This document shows positions 1-6,075 of a stretch of DNA of 12,265 nt, in pieces. The stretch's first letter is position 1. Each line of letters starts with the position of its first letter. The DNA is taken from positions 694,666 to 706,930 of the forward strand of contig MU646407.1 in assembly GCA_026770585.1 (NCBI GenBank), given 5' to 3'. A program made the translations under genes and the position numbers. This DNA is from Baffinella frigidus (taxonomy: Eukaryota > Cryptophyceae > Cryptomonadales > Baffinellaceae). Under the pieces are notes generated by a model. The model was not told the DNA's origin. It saw only the letters and a list, made by a program, of their open reading frames with translations, and did not search any database.

Positions 1-52
1 CCACCGTAGGGACCTAGGCATCGTCCTACTGTAGGGTCCTAGGGTGGTGTGG
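1..52. mobile_element. CCTAGG foldback element, partial copy cut by window edge
   Basis: The window opens inside a short GC-rich element of the same family as 287-355 and 1897-1960. The shared order is CCACCRTAGG, CCTAGGCAT, then CCTACTGTAGGGTCCTAGG. Its right end here is GGGTGGTGTGG instead of a pure G run. It has no coding capacity. The self-complementary core (CCTAC-N-GTAGG) suggests a non-autonomous foldback or MITE-type element. The family assignment is inferred from comparison of copies within this window. Confidence 0.5.
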
Positions 53-382
53 TTTCTTATGAGCGAGGTACCCCTGTACATGTATGTAGAGTGTTCAGTG
101 TCACGGGGGCTGTCGGGTGAGCCTCCCGCATGTTTGGTTCAGTACACATTTCACTTACGTTCCGCTCGCCGCCGCCTATTCAATACATACCGCCCCCCAC
201 CCCCGCCCCCTCTCGCGCGAGACCGGAATAGCCCCGACCCCGATGCACTACGAGAACGGGGATACAGGGGTACCTCGCTCATAAGACCCCCCCCCCCCCT
301 AGACCACCATAGAACCCGAGGCATGGTCCTACTGTAGGGTCCTTAGGGGGGGGGGCGGTTTCCTATGAGCGAGGCACCCCTG
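9..382. repeat. Three-copy repeat: perfect 24-bp inverted arms plus a direct copy
   Basis: Bases 55-78 (beginning TCTTATGAGCGAGG) are exactly reverse-complementary to 263-286. A third copy, direct and with two changes, lies at 361-382. In the first and third copies the motif directly follows the right end of a CCTAGG foldback element (9-54 and 311-360 align). The inverted pair encloses about 184 bp of C-rich, non-repetitive DNA. The simplest reading is duplication and inversion of an element plus its flank. Confidence 0.7.
287..355. mobile_element. CCTAGG foldback element with poly-C/poly-G ends, full copy
   Basis: A 69-bp element starts with a run of 13 C, continues CTAGACCACCATAG, GAGGCATGGTCCTACTGTAGGG, and ends with TTAGGGGGGGGGG. 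The two ends are complementary, so a single strand can fold back. It closely matches 1897-1960 in order and spacing. No open frame is present. The outer boundaries are set by the homopolymer runs and are uncertain by a few bases. Confidence 0.6.
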
Positions 383-584
383 GTCCGCCCCGTGAGAGGG
401 ATCCACTCAGTGCGGGCCACTCAGTCCACTTGTCGCACTAAGTGGACCACTCTCACCTCTCACCCAGGCCTCCGTTGACTACAACGGTGGCCGGGGCATG
501 TCTATCCCCGGACAGTCTTCACAGACACCGAACCCCCTACACCATACACCACACCGGAGTTACTCGAAGGTAAGGACACACACC
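383..584. other. Unassigned intergenic DNA
   Basis: I see no gene here. The only structure is a short hairpin, GTCCACTT at 424-431 with AAGTGGAC at 440-447. The stretch 480-575 is C- and A-rich and has no repeat I can match elsewhere in the window. Confidence 0.5.
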
Positions 585-640
585 GCCCCTAGGGTGGTCC
601 TATGCTCCTAGGAACAGGCCTACGGCAGGACCCTAGGGTG
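585..640 (-). mobile_element. CCTAGG foldback element, diverged inverted copy
   Basis: Read on the minus strand, this stretch gives CACCACCCTAGGGTCCTGCC, then GTAGGCCTGTTCCTAGG, then CATAGGACCACCCTAGG. These are the same building blocks as the copies at 1-52 and 287-355, without long C or G runs. It is diverged and possibly rearranged internally. Confidence 0.4.
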
Positions 641-748
641 GTGCGTGTCCGTAATTGCGAGTAAATGCTGCAGCCTTATCCGTGGACAGCGAGAGTCGCG
701 AGGAGGAGCAGGAGGGCGAGGACACGGCCCGGCAGGGAAGGGCTCAGC

Positions 749-994
749 GGACTCGAGAAGTTCTCAATATCTCCCCAATAGGGGAGGAGGGGCAGGGCGG
801 GGCTGAGTGGACTCGCCTCCAAGAGTTCTCAATATCTGCCCGATAGGGCCGATATAGAGAGACAGAGCGCGAGCGAAAGAGAGAGGAGGGGGGGAGAGAG
901 AGGACTCGCCTCCGAGCTCTCAATATCTCCCAAATAGGACCGAGATAGAGAGACAGAGAGCGAGCGAGAGAGAGAGGAGGGGGGGAGAGAGAGG
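749..994 (+). repeat. 93-bp purine-rich tandem repeat
   Basis: Two near-complete units (809-901 and 902-994) begin GGACTCGCCTCC, pass through TCTCAATATCT, CC..ATAGG and GATAGAGAGACAGAG, and end in GAGAGAGGAGGGGGGGAGAG. A shorter, older unit lies at 749-808. The long open frames covering this region on both strands are low-complexity translations of the repeat (Arg/Glu or Ser/Leu rich) and I do not treat them as genes. Confidence 0.75.
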
Positions 995-1039
995 ACCCGG
1001 CGACCCCGACTCGCTCGCTTCCTCATTGTACGACACCTG

Positions 1040-1135
1040 AGTTGGGGTTTAGGGTTTGGGGTTTGGGGTTTGGTGTTTGGTGTTTGGTATTTGGGGTTTG
1101 GGGTTTGGGGTTTGGGGCCTAGGGTTAGGGGCCTC
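1040..1135 (+). repeat. Degenerate telomere-like array (TTTGGGG / TTTAGGG)
   Basis: A 7-bp periodicity runs through the stretch, mostly GTTTGGG with some GTTTAGGG and GTTTGGTG, and ends GGCCTAGGGTTAGGGG. It is an interstitial, degenerate form of the plant-type telomere repeat, with the G-rich strand on plus. It has quadruplex-forming potential. Confidence 0.75.
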
Positions 1136-1597
1136 CTGATACCAGACCTGCGCACAAGCCCCCCCCCAATGTTGACAATTCCGGGCAGGTTAAACAAAGG
1201 CCATGTTAAACAAGGTGTTAATTTAAACAAAGGCCACGGTCCGCCTCGAGTGGGGGAGCGCACCATGCCAGGTGGGAGGCAACCGCTGTCGAGCGAGTGT
1301 GGCACGAAAGCCAACGCCAAGGTCGAAATTCGACCTTGGCTTTTCCGTAGGAACCCCCTATGTCCCTACGGCATGGCCTATAGATTACGTTTAGATGGAC
1401 TGTTCCCTTCTCGCTCGGTAGCGGCAGTCGCACGCGCCTCGTGAATCTGATTTCAGAACCAGACAGATTATGTCCCGCCATCTTAGGGCTTCCGACACCG
1501 AAGATAAGGGTGTACATGCTATTTCAGGCATGCACTGATGCTATCTTACGCCTTTTTATGTGGACAGGTTTTGGTATGTTCTAAGAAGAAATCGCGC
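1136..1597. other. Intergenic DNA with short motifs only
   Basis: I found no convincing gene. Near 1200-1240, AAACAAAGGCCA occurs twice as direct copies. The stretch 1250-1300 holds a weak minus-strand echo of the CLPPALVR module described at 2077-2187. GAATCTGATTTCAGA at 1442-1456 recurs at 8762-8776 and resembles a branch site plus acceptor. Confidence 0.4.
1316..1340. repeat. Perfect 12-bp stem hairpin
   Basis: GCCAAGGTCGAA and TTCGACCTTGGC are perfect complements separated by one base, and CTTTT follows on the plus strand. In a bacterium this would resemble a terminator. In this eukaryotic repeat context it is more likely a foldback footprint. Confidence 0.65.
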
Positions 1598-1645
1598 ACC
1601 CGCTCAGCTTCTCCCAGGTGTGAGATGACCATCTTCTCCATTTAG
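1598..1645 (-). pseudogene. Diverged copy of the minus-strand coding module
   Basis: The plus strand ACCCGCTCAGCTTCTCCCA followed by CATCTTCTCCAT aligns with the intact module copy at 2113-2165. On the minus strand this is the stretch encoding MEKM...WEKLSG. Insertions between the two blocks shift the frame relative to the best copy, so it is treated as a broken fragment. Confidence 0.5.
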
Positions 1646-1659
1646 CTGGGGAGCCTCGG

Positions 1660-1722
1660 ATAAGTCGACATGCTGGGCGTGTGTGGTACAAATCCGTCAA
1701 CGGTGGAGCGAAAGGGAGCCGT
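1660..1722 (+). repeat. Dispersed ~115-bp repeat, copy A (partial)
   Basis: This copy contains AAGTCGACATGCTGGG, then GGTACAAATCCGTCAAC and GGAGCGAAA, matching copies B-E in the same order and orientation. It lacks the CACCAAAC...GACTGAGACAGA 3' part. See copy E (11226-11342) for the family description. Confidence 0.6.
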
Positions 1723-1761
1723 GTTGGTAGTATGCCTCAAATGACCAGCAGGCTCATACGC

Positions 1762-1804
1762 CCTACCGTAGGGCCCTGGGACCTCCCTACGAAGCTTCGT
1801 AGGG
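1762..1804. repeat. Palindromes: CCTACCGTAGGG motif and a perfect 20-bp palindrome
   Basis: CCTACCGTAGGG (1762-1773) is the core motif of the CCTAGG foldback family. Just downstream, CCCTACGAAGCTTCGTAGGG (1785-1804) is a perfect 20-bp palindrome centred on AAGCTT. The two share the CCTAC/GTAGG arms and may be a shortened family member. Confidence 0.6.
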
Positions 1805-1863
1805 CGACCTCGGGTGAATATTCACCCTATGGGCACTTGAGGGATAACAAAGGGCTCTCTCAC

Positions 1864-2000
1864 CAGGGCGGGCGGGAGGCAGGAGTTGGAAAGCGCCCCC
1901 CCCCCCCTGGCACCACCATAGGACCCTAGGCATATGCCTACTGTAGGATCCTAGGGGGGGGCGCTTCCGGTTGATAGCGTACCCGCGTCGATGAAAGTGA
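1864..2000 (-). pseudogene. Module copy C, interrupted by a foldback insertion
   Basis: On the minus strand this copy reads CGGGTACGCTATCAACCGG, then AAGCGC. After the inserted element it resumes GCGCTTTCCAACTCCTGCC and ends GCCCTG followed by GTGAGA. It therefore corresponds to GYAINEALSNACLPPAL of the intact copy at 2077-2187, and here the end is a good splice donor (CCCTG|GTGAGA). The 64-bp insertion, and a 1-bp length change before it, break the frame. Confidence 0.6.
1897..1960. mobile_element. CCTAGG foldback element inserted with GCGC duplication
   Basis: A 64-bp element has a C run at its left end, CCATAGGACCCTAGGCATATG in the middle, then CCTACTGTAGGATCCTAGG and a G run. It is flanked by GCGC on both sides (1893-1896 and 1961-1964). 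The sister module copy near 2100-2125 has the uninterrupted sequence GGAAAGCGCTTC, which is the predicted empty site. This is the strongest evidence in the window that the family is, or was, mobile. With only 4 bp, and GC-rich ones, the duplication could be longer or partly fortuitous. Confidence 0.7.
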
Positions 2001-2076
2001 ACACCGAGGTTTCTCGCATTTCATCCTCAAGGATGAATACCCGTCTGACTGTATGTATCTCTCTTCGGGCGCGCAC

Positions 2077-2187
2077 CAGGGCGGGCGGGAGGCAGGCGTT
2101 GGAAAGCGCTTCGTTGATGGCATACCCGCTCAGCTTCTCCCACGTCTTGGTCATCTTCTCCATGGTCGTCTTCACGGTCACGGTCAC
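2077..2187 (-). CDS. Exon-like module of unknown function, best copy
   Basis: The minus strand holds 37 codons with almost exclusively C or G third positions, starting VTVTVKTTMEKMTKTWEKL and ending NEALSNACLPPAL. It is preceded by CCAATGGCAG, a plausible acceptor, and followed by CTG|GTGCGC, a possible donor. A sister copy has GTGAGA at the same place. Both ends are in phase 0. The composition suggests a soluble amphipathic helix rich in Lys, Thr and Glu, and I do not recognise the family. The reading frame runs on past the putative donor. It is surrounded by degenerate copies of itself (1598-1645, 1864-2000, 2281-2356), so it may be a relic amplified with the MITE and not a live exon. Confidence 0.4.
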
Positions 2188-2202
2188 CTGCCATTGGTGT
2201 GT

Positions 2203-2279
2203 GCTATGTTAAGGGTGGAATATGCTATCTTAGCCTCGACATAGCTTTACCATAGGACAAAATCCACCCGTAAGATAGC
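2203..2279. mobile_element. MITE-like element, copy 1 (77 bp)
   Basis: Terminal inverted repeats are GCTATGTTAAGGGTGG at the left and CCACCCGTAAGATAGC at the right (14 of 16 pairs complementary). An internal GCTATCTTAG lies at 2224-2233. There is no coding capacity. It sits directly upstream, on the minus strand, of the acceptor of module copy 2077-2187, and the same arrangement recurs one period (169 bp) away. Confidence 0.75.
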
Positions 2280-2280
2280 A

Positions 2281-2356
2281 AAAAGGCAATCGTTTCGCTC
2301 AGGGCCTCCCGCGTCCTCGTCATTTTCTCCATGGTTGTCTTCACAGCCACCGTCAC
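2281..2356 (-). pseudogene. Module copy A, 3' end replaced by the MITE
   Basis: After GATGGCAG the minus strand encodes VTVAVKTTMEKMTRTRE, then ALSETIA, and then runs into MITE copy 1. It matches the first two thirds of the intact copy at 2077-2187, but the SNACLPPAL part is missing. The 169-bp spacing of the two starts shows that the MITE plus exon unit was duplicated in tandem. Confidence 0.6.
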
Positions 2357-2371
2357 CTGCCATCGGTATGT

Positions 2372-2448
2372 GCTATGTTAAGGGTGGAATACGCTATCTT
2401 AGCCCCGACTTAGCTTTACCGTAGGACAAAATCCACCTGTAAGATAGC
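2372..2448. mobile_element. MITE-like element, copy 2 (77 bp)
   Basis: Same length and ends as copy 1 (GCTATGTTAAGGGTGG ... CCACCTGTAAGATAGC), with few internal differences. The flanking CACCTGCCATCGGTATGT matches the flank of copy 1. The two copies therefore arose by duplication of a larger segment and not by separate insertions. Confidence 0.75.
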
Positions 2449-2517
2449 AAAAATGACGTGACGGTCACCGTGACCTGAACCCCGCCAGAGCAGGGTCAAT
2501 TTAAAACATCGTGTTGT

Positions 2518-2596
2518 GCTATATGTTAAGGGTGGGATATGCTATCTCAGCCCCGACATAGCGTCACCAAAGCACACAAACCACCCCTAAGATAGC
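2518..2596. mobile_element. MITE-like element, copy 3 (79 bp)
   Basis: The ends are GCTATATGTTAAGGGTGG and CCACCCCTAAGATAGC. The interior, GCTATCTCAGCCCCGACATAGC, is shared with the other copies. The flanks differ from copies 1 and 2 on the left and match a degenerate coding module on the right (CTCAGTTTCGCC...GTCTTCTCCCC). Confidence 0.7.
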
Positions 2597-2853
2597 CTCT
2601 CAGTTTCGCCCGAGTGTTGGGCGTCTTCTCCCCACTTAGCAGCCACTGGGGGCTTCCCGGATACAGTCCGTTTATATGCGATTTGTACTAGCATCTTATC
2701 CATTGCTATGGATTCCAACGGACCCCCCCCCCCCCGGATTTCCGGAGGAAAAGGAACTCGGCGCCTGCTAAGTGGTCGTCGTCGTCACGGTCACGTGACC
2801 TGAATCACATCAAAACACGATTTGTAAAGCAGCTGATGCAGGCAGGGCGGAAG
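2597..2853. other. Intergenic DNA with a module remnant and a C run
   Basis: 2597-2640 is a very degenerate minus-strand module remnant. A run of 13 C occurs at about 2721-2733. GTCACGGTCACGTGACCTGAA near 2785-2805 resembles GACGGTCACCGTGACCTGAA at 2460-2479, a partly palindromic motif. I see no gene. Confidence 0.4.
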
Positions 2854-3032
2854 CGAGCGCACCGAAAAGCCTTGCGGTGTTTTTCGAGACACCAAAAACT
2901 CGTGCGATCTTTTTCTCTGCACCAAAAAGCTTGGGGTGTTTTTCGTTGCACCAAAAAGCCTTGTCTTATTTTTGGTTGCACGGAAAAACCTTGTGGTCTT
3001 TTTCGTTGCACCGAAACGCCTTTTTGGTGGAT
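2854..3032 (+). repeat. ~30-bp minisatellite
   Basis: About six degenerate units have the form TTTTTCGTTGCACCAAAAAG followed by CCTTGTGGTG. Because the period is often a multiple of three, all frames stay open on both strands, giving spurious 66-117 residue Phe/Lys-rich frames. These are not genes. Confidence 0.75.
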
Positions 3033-3069
3033 CACACAACTCGACGGCCGTGGTGGGGTTGGCCGGGTC

Positions 3070-3565
3070 CTCCCTAACGGGCTTTCCAGATCCCACTTCT
3101 AGTCAACTCCCGAGCTCAACCCCCGGTTTTCGGGGGGGTCAACCCGGAGTCGCGCGCAACGAAAAGCCCCTTAGCGAATCCTCCGCCTCAGTCACTTTGA
3201 CGGACTATTCTCAAGTTGACGTGCTGGGTTTGCGGTGCACATCCGTCAACTTCGGAGCGGAAACGAGTCTGGCCTCACCAAACCGGTGAGACCAAATAGA
3301 CTGAGACAGAGCTGGGAAAACTGACCTCAACGGCTGTGGTGGTGTTGGAAGGATCTTCTCCGCAGCTCTCGTTGCTTGCCGCCCTGCGCACGTTTTCGGG
3401 GGGGTCAGCCCGGGACCAAACGCACCGGGAAACCCCTTAAGGGGTCCTTCCTAACGGGCTTTCAACATCCTACTTCTAGTCAACTCCCGGGCTCAACCCC
3501 CGGTTTTCGGGGGGTTCAGCCTGAGATCAAACGCATCGGGAAACCCCTCAGCGAATCACTTGCTT
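3070..3565 (+). repeat. Duplicated ~125-bp module (two full copies, one partial)
   Basis: CCTAACGGGCTTTC, ACTTCTAGTCAACTCCCG, CTCAACCCCCGGTTTTCGGG and AGCGAATC occur in this order at 3072-3182 and 3450-3557. A third partial copy starts at CACGTTTTCGGGGGGGTCAG (3388). The hairpin CCCCCGGTTTTCGGGGG lies in each full copy. The 215-codon open frame over this region on the plus strand comes from these repeats and I do not accept it as a gene. Confidence 0.7.
3198..3312 (+). repeat. Dispersed ~115-bp repeat, copy B
   Basis: Full-length copy: GACGGACTATTCTCAAGTTG, then CGGTGCACATCCGTCAAC, GGAGCGGAAACGAG, CTCACCAAACCGG and GACTGAGACAGA. It is about 70-75% alike to copies C and E by eye. It sits between the two copies of the 125-bp module. 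Confidence 0.75.
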
Positions 3566-3597
3566 CGACGCAGCCCTCGGTGCTCGCCTGCCAGACA

Positions 3598-3628
3598 GAG
3601 ACCTCGACTCATCCAAGGTCGAGGTCTC
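3598..3628. repeat. 11-bp stem hairpin
   Basis: GAGACCTCGAC (3598-3608) pairs perfectly with GTCGAGGTCTC (3618-3628) around a 9-nt loop. It has no downstream T run and no neighbouring gene to which it could belong. Confidence 0.6.
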
Positions 3629-3714
3629 GATTAATCCCTGCCCCGCGCTTGCTGTCAGCAGCAACAGTTAGGGTGTATGGTGCATGGTGTAGGATTGAGG
3701 GTTTAGAGGGTTAC

Positions 3715-4340
3715 CTTGTCAGGCTCCCAGCAATGCGCACCACGGATCGAAACCAACATATGATGAACTTCAAGGGGGTTCCTCAGCTGGCTCCCAGCAG
3801 CAACGGGAGCAAGCTGGTCTTGGGTAGGAGAAGGCAGGGCGCGGCAGTGCAAAGCCGTCCGGGCTACTCTCAAGATGCCCCCTCAACGCGAAACCCCAAG
3901 GAATTACCGTATCTGGCTTCCAGCGACGATGCCGAGCTGCGCCTCGCCAGGAGAATCCACGGCCGACTCTCGGGACAAACCCTAAACCCGATCAACCCTA
4001 ACGCCGATAAACCCCAAACCTGATAACCCCTTAACCCAACACCGCAAGGGGTTATACCTGATCTGGTTGCCAGCAGCAAGCGCAAGCTGGGCCTCGGCAG
4101 GAGAAGGCAGGGCACGGCGTGTGGTGGATGCGCCGAAGGACACCCCGTCCTGTGAGTTCATTGCCACCTGCTTCAGGGTTAAGGGTTTAGCGTTGGGGCT
4201 ATTTTTCATGGTTCGGGCTAGAGTGAAATGTTGACCCCCCCTGGGTTCAAGGTAGGGTTTAGGGTTTGGGGGGTTAGAGCGGTTTTCACAGCTGAATGAC
4301 ACCCCGTCCTGCGAGTCCATAGGCACCTGGGTTGGTGTTT
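3715..4340 (+). repeat. Degenerate direct repeats of a ~60-bp and a ~35-bp module
   Basis: CTGGCTCCCAGCAGCAACGG followed by GCAAGCTGG...GGAGAAGGCAGGGC (3787-3842) recurs as diverged copies at 3910-3965 and 4059-4115. Separately, GACACCCCGTCCTG followed by a GAGTYCAT...CACCTG block occurs at 4138-4170 and 4299-4330. No convincing coding region is present. Confidence 0.6.
3970..4046 (-). repeat. Telomere-like array, C-rich strand on plus
   Basis: AAACCCTAAACCCGATCAAC, CCTAACGCCGATAAACCCC and TTAACCC show a CCCTAAA-type array in the opposite orientation to most telomere-like DNA in this window. Confidence 0.6.
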
Positions 4341-4430
4341 CGGGTTTCGATTTTGGGGTTGAGGGGTTTATACATTTATCATTTTAAAATATGCTGTTAG
4401 GCTTCAGGGTTTGGGGTTTAGGTTTGATTC
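4175..4430 (+). repeat. Telomere-like array with AT-rich break
   Basis: AGGGTTAAGGGTTTAGCG, GTAGGGTTTAGGGTTTGGGG and TTCGGGTTTCGATTTTGGGG are degenerate TTTAGGG copies. An AT-rich stretch (4368-4400) interrupts the array before CAGGGTTTGGGGTTTAGG. Together with 3970-4046 it makes a diverging or converging pair of arrays. Confidence 0.6.
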
Positions 4431-4678
4431 AACGCCGGGTGAGTTGACTTTTGATGAAAGGTCCGTAGTCCACCGTGTGGGGATACAGACCTCGGTTGCG
4501 CTGAACGAGACATCACTCGCGCCGATTTGTGGTACACAACGAAGGAGATTTTAGCCCTAAACGTAGATAATGACCCCAATACCGCCCTGAATCTTAGATA
4601 CTCTTATCTGGGGAGCCGACGAGATTTGGACCTCGGTTGCGCTGAACGAGACAGCACTCGTGCCGCCATCCACGGGGT

Positions 4679-4797
4679 TTGGCCGACTGTTCCCAAGTTG
4701 TCATTCTGGGTTCGCAGTACAAACCAATCAACTTTGGAGCGAGAATGAGCCCGGGCGCACCAAACTGGCAAGCCCAACCGAGCCTTTGAGACAGAGC
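4679..4797 (+). repeat. Dispersed ~115-bp repeat, copy C
   Basis: TTGGCCGACTGTTCCCAAG, CAGTACAAACCAATCAACTT, GGAGCGAGAATGAGCCCGGG and CACCAAACTGG...AGCCCAA match copies B and E in order and strand. The 3' GAGACAGAG is retained. Confidence 0.7.
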
Positions 4798-5033
4798 GAG
4801 GACCTCGGATGTGCCGAACGAGACATCCCTTCCGTCTACCAGGCCTGTGAGAGAGCCTTCATCTTAGCTATTCAGAAATAGCTATAAATAGCTAGGATTC
4901 AGAAATAGGTAGAAAGACCTATAGGATGCAGACCTCGGATGCGCTGAACGAGACATCACTTCCGTCGACCAGGCCTGAGACCGAGCCCTTGTACCGATCT
5001 TCGACGGCCTGGTGTGAGGTGTGGTGTTGACGG

Positions 5034-5081
5034 TTTCGGGCTTCGGGTTTCGGGTTTCGGGTTTCGGGTTTGGGGTTGAAG
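5034..5081 (+). repeat. TTTCGGG variant telomere-like array
   Basis: About five almost perfect 7-bp units of TTTCGGG (one CTTCGGG) end in TTTGGGG. They directly follow the GGCCTGGTGTGAGGTGTGG tail of the preceding module. This homogeneity contrasts with the degenerate TTTAGGG arrays. Confidence 0.75.
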
Positions 5082-5131
5082 GACAGGTATCCCCCAGGAT
5101 GTACACTTTAAGGTGCATCAGCCATCTATTC

Positions 5132-5185
5132 GCCCCCTAGGACACCCCAAGGCGCCTAGGCATGCCCTACCGTAAGGTCCTACGG
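5132..5185 (+). mobile_element. CCTAGG foldback element, diverged copy
   Basis: CGCCCCCTAGGACACCCC, then GCGCCTAGGCATGCCCTACC and GTAAGGTCCTACGG have the same order of blocks as 287-355 and 1897-1960, without the final G run. Confidence 0.5.
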
Positions 5186-5235
5186 AATGAATCTCCGAAA
5201 CCTACGGTAAGGTCCTATGGAATGAATCTCCGAAG
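5166..5235 (+). repeat. 35-bp tandem duplication
   Basis: Two 35-bp units, CCTACCGTAAGGTCCTACGG and CCTACGGTAAGGTCCTATGG, are each followed by AATGAATCTCCGAA. The 3' end of the foldback element has been duplicated with its flank. Confidence 0.75.
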
Positions 5236-5314
5236 AAATGACTTGCACTTGCACTGCTGTCGACAAGGCCTGTGAGAGAGCCCTTGTACCGATCATCCAC
5301 GGCCTGGTGTGGCG

Positions 5315-5425
5315 TTTGTGGTTTCGGGTTTCGGGTTTCGGGTTTCGGGTGTGGGGTTTTGGGTGTGGGGTTTTGGGTGTGGGGTGTAGACTGTAGACTG
5401 TAGGGTTTAGGGTGTAGGGGGTGTA
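5315..5425 (+). repeat. Telomere-like arrays: TTTCGGG, TTTTGGGTGTGGGG, GTAGACT
   Basis: Four TTTCGGG units are followed by three units of GTTTTGGGTGTGGG, two of GTAGACT and then TAGGGTTTAGGGTGTAGGGG. Several different expansions of telomere-like sequence lie next to one another, typical of slippage in a seed array. Confidence 0.7.
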
Positions 5426-5540
5426 GGTTTGCACGAGCGGAAACATTTGCAAGTACGCTGGACTGCTGGACAAACCATCAGGACTGCTGGATAACCACTC
5501 TGACAGTCGCACCAACACGTTCTTGACAAGTTAACCACGC
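5426..5540. other. Unassigned DNA upstream of a possible gene
   Basis: GGACTGCTGGA occurs twice (near 5458 and 5481). I see no clear TATA box or acceptor before the ATG at 5541. Confidence 0.35.
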
Positions 5541-5915
5541 ATGGCTTACCACACGCCCTCCGAAGTGGACCACATCAAGGATGTGGCTTCAGCCATTTCC
5601 CGGGTGAAGCGGTTGGAAATCGAACCAAAAGGATCAAAGGCCCGCCTGAAAGCCCAAAAGCTAAATTCGAGATTTGAGACACCTCGGAGGGCTAGTCCCC
5701 TAGGAAGGCTACGGTTTACAACTCCCCTGGATATCCGGGGATGCCATGACCAACAATTGCTGACTGTACTAGTTGACTTTTGGCATGTTTTCTTGAGAAA
5801 CAATCCAATAATTAACTTTGGAGTGTTCCCCGTAGTGTTCCGAATGGGGCAGGGTTTGGGGAACAATCCAATAGTTAACTTTAGAATGTTCCCTGTAGTG
5901 TTCCGAGTGGGGTAG
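5541..5915 (+). CDS. Possible small gene, unknown function
   Basis: An ATG-started frame of 124 codons begins MAYHTPSEVDHIKDVASAI and has a normal, mixed amino acid composition for about 85 residues, with a basic middle (KGSKARLKAQK, RRASPLGRLR). The last 35 or so residues run into the tandem repeat starting near 5800, where the two VFPVVFR stretches are translations of repeat units. Third-position GC looks lower than in the exon-like modules elsewhere, so if real the gene may be foreign, decayed or part of a transposable element. I do not recognise the family. A splice donor before 5800 is possible, but none is clear. Confidence 0.3.
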   Translation: MAYHTPSEVDHIKDVASAISRVKRLEIEPKGSKARLKAQKLNSRFETPRRASPLGRLRFTTPLDIRGCHDQQLLTVLVDFWHVFLRNNPIINFGVFPVVFRMGQGLGNNPIVNFRMFPVVFRVG

Positions 5916-6022
5916 GGTTTGGGGTTGCAAGAATGTTTCCCGTAGAGTTCCGAGCGGAGTAGGGTGTGGGGTTGCAAGAATGTTGCCCGTAGTGTTCCCA
6001 GCGGGGTAGGTTTTGGGGGTGC
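5797..6022 (+). repeat. Tandem repeat of 47-63 bp, four units
   Basis: Each unit carries GTTCCCCGTAGTGTTCCGA followed by a GGGGYAGGGTTTGGGG block. The first two units also carry AACAATCCAATARTTAACTTT, while the last two begin with GTTGCAAGAATGTT. The repeat grades into the telomere-like array downstream. Confidence 0.75.
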
Positions 6023-6075
6023 ACCGAGAACTGGGTCCCGGAGACTGGAACGTCCATGTTGAATGTCAGGTCCAC

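Larger units (their letters stand above)
4480..5315 (+). repeat. Repeated CTCGG...GAACGAGACA module, four to five copies
   Basis: GACCTCGGTTGCGCTGAACG followed by AGACAKCACTCGYGCCG occurs at 4490-4525 and 4629-4665. Diverged versions at 4801-4860 and 4931-4985 continue with TTCCGTCKACCAGGCCTG and GAGAGAGCC. A last version at 5255-5310 retains GTCGACAAGGCCTGTGAGAG and the GTACCGATC...CGGCCTGGTGTG tail shared with 4990-5015. In two copies a TTTCGGG array follows this tail directly. No gene is evident. Confidence 0.65.

Noticed and set aside
829-1320. Minus-strand frame of 163 codons
   Set aside because: It spans the 93-bp purine repeat and the TTTGGGG array, giving Pro-Asn-Thr-Lys and Ser-Leu low complexity typical of repeat translation.
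1316-1345. Intrinsic terminator
   Set aside because: The stem is followed by CTTTTCC, but no bacterial-type gene is upstream and the window is eukaryotic.
3376-4023. The longest single open frame in the window (215 codons, plus)
   Set aside because: It crosses two copies of a duplicated module, a hairpin and a C-rich telomere-like array. Its composition follows the repeats, and no domain or codon bias is visible.
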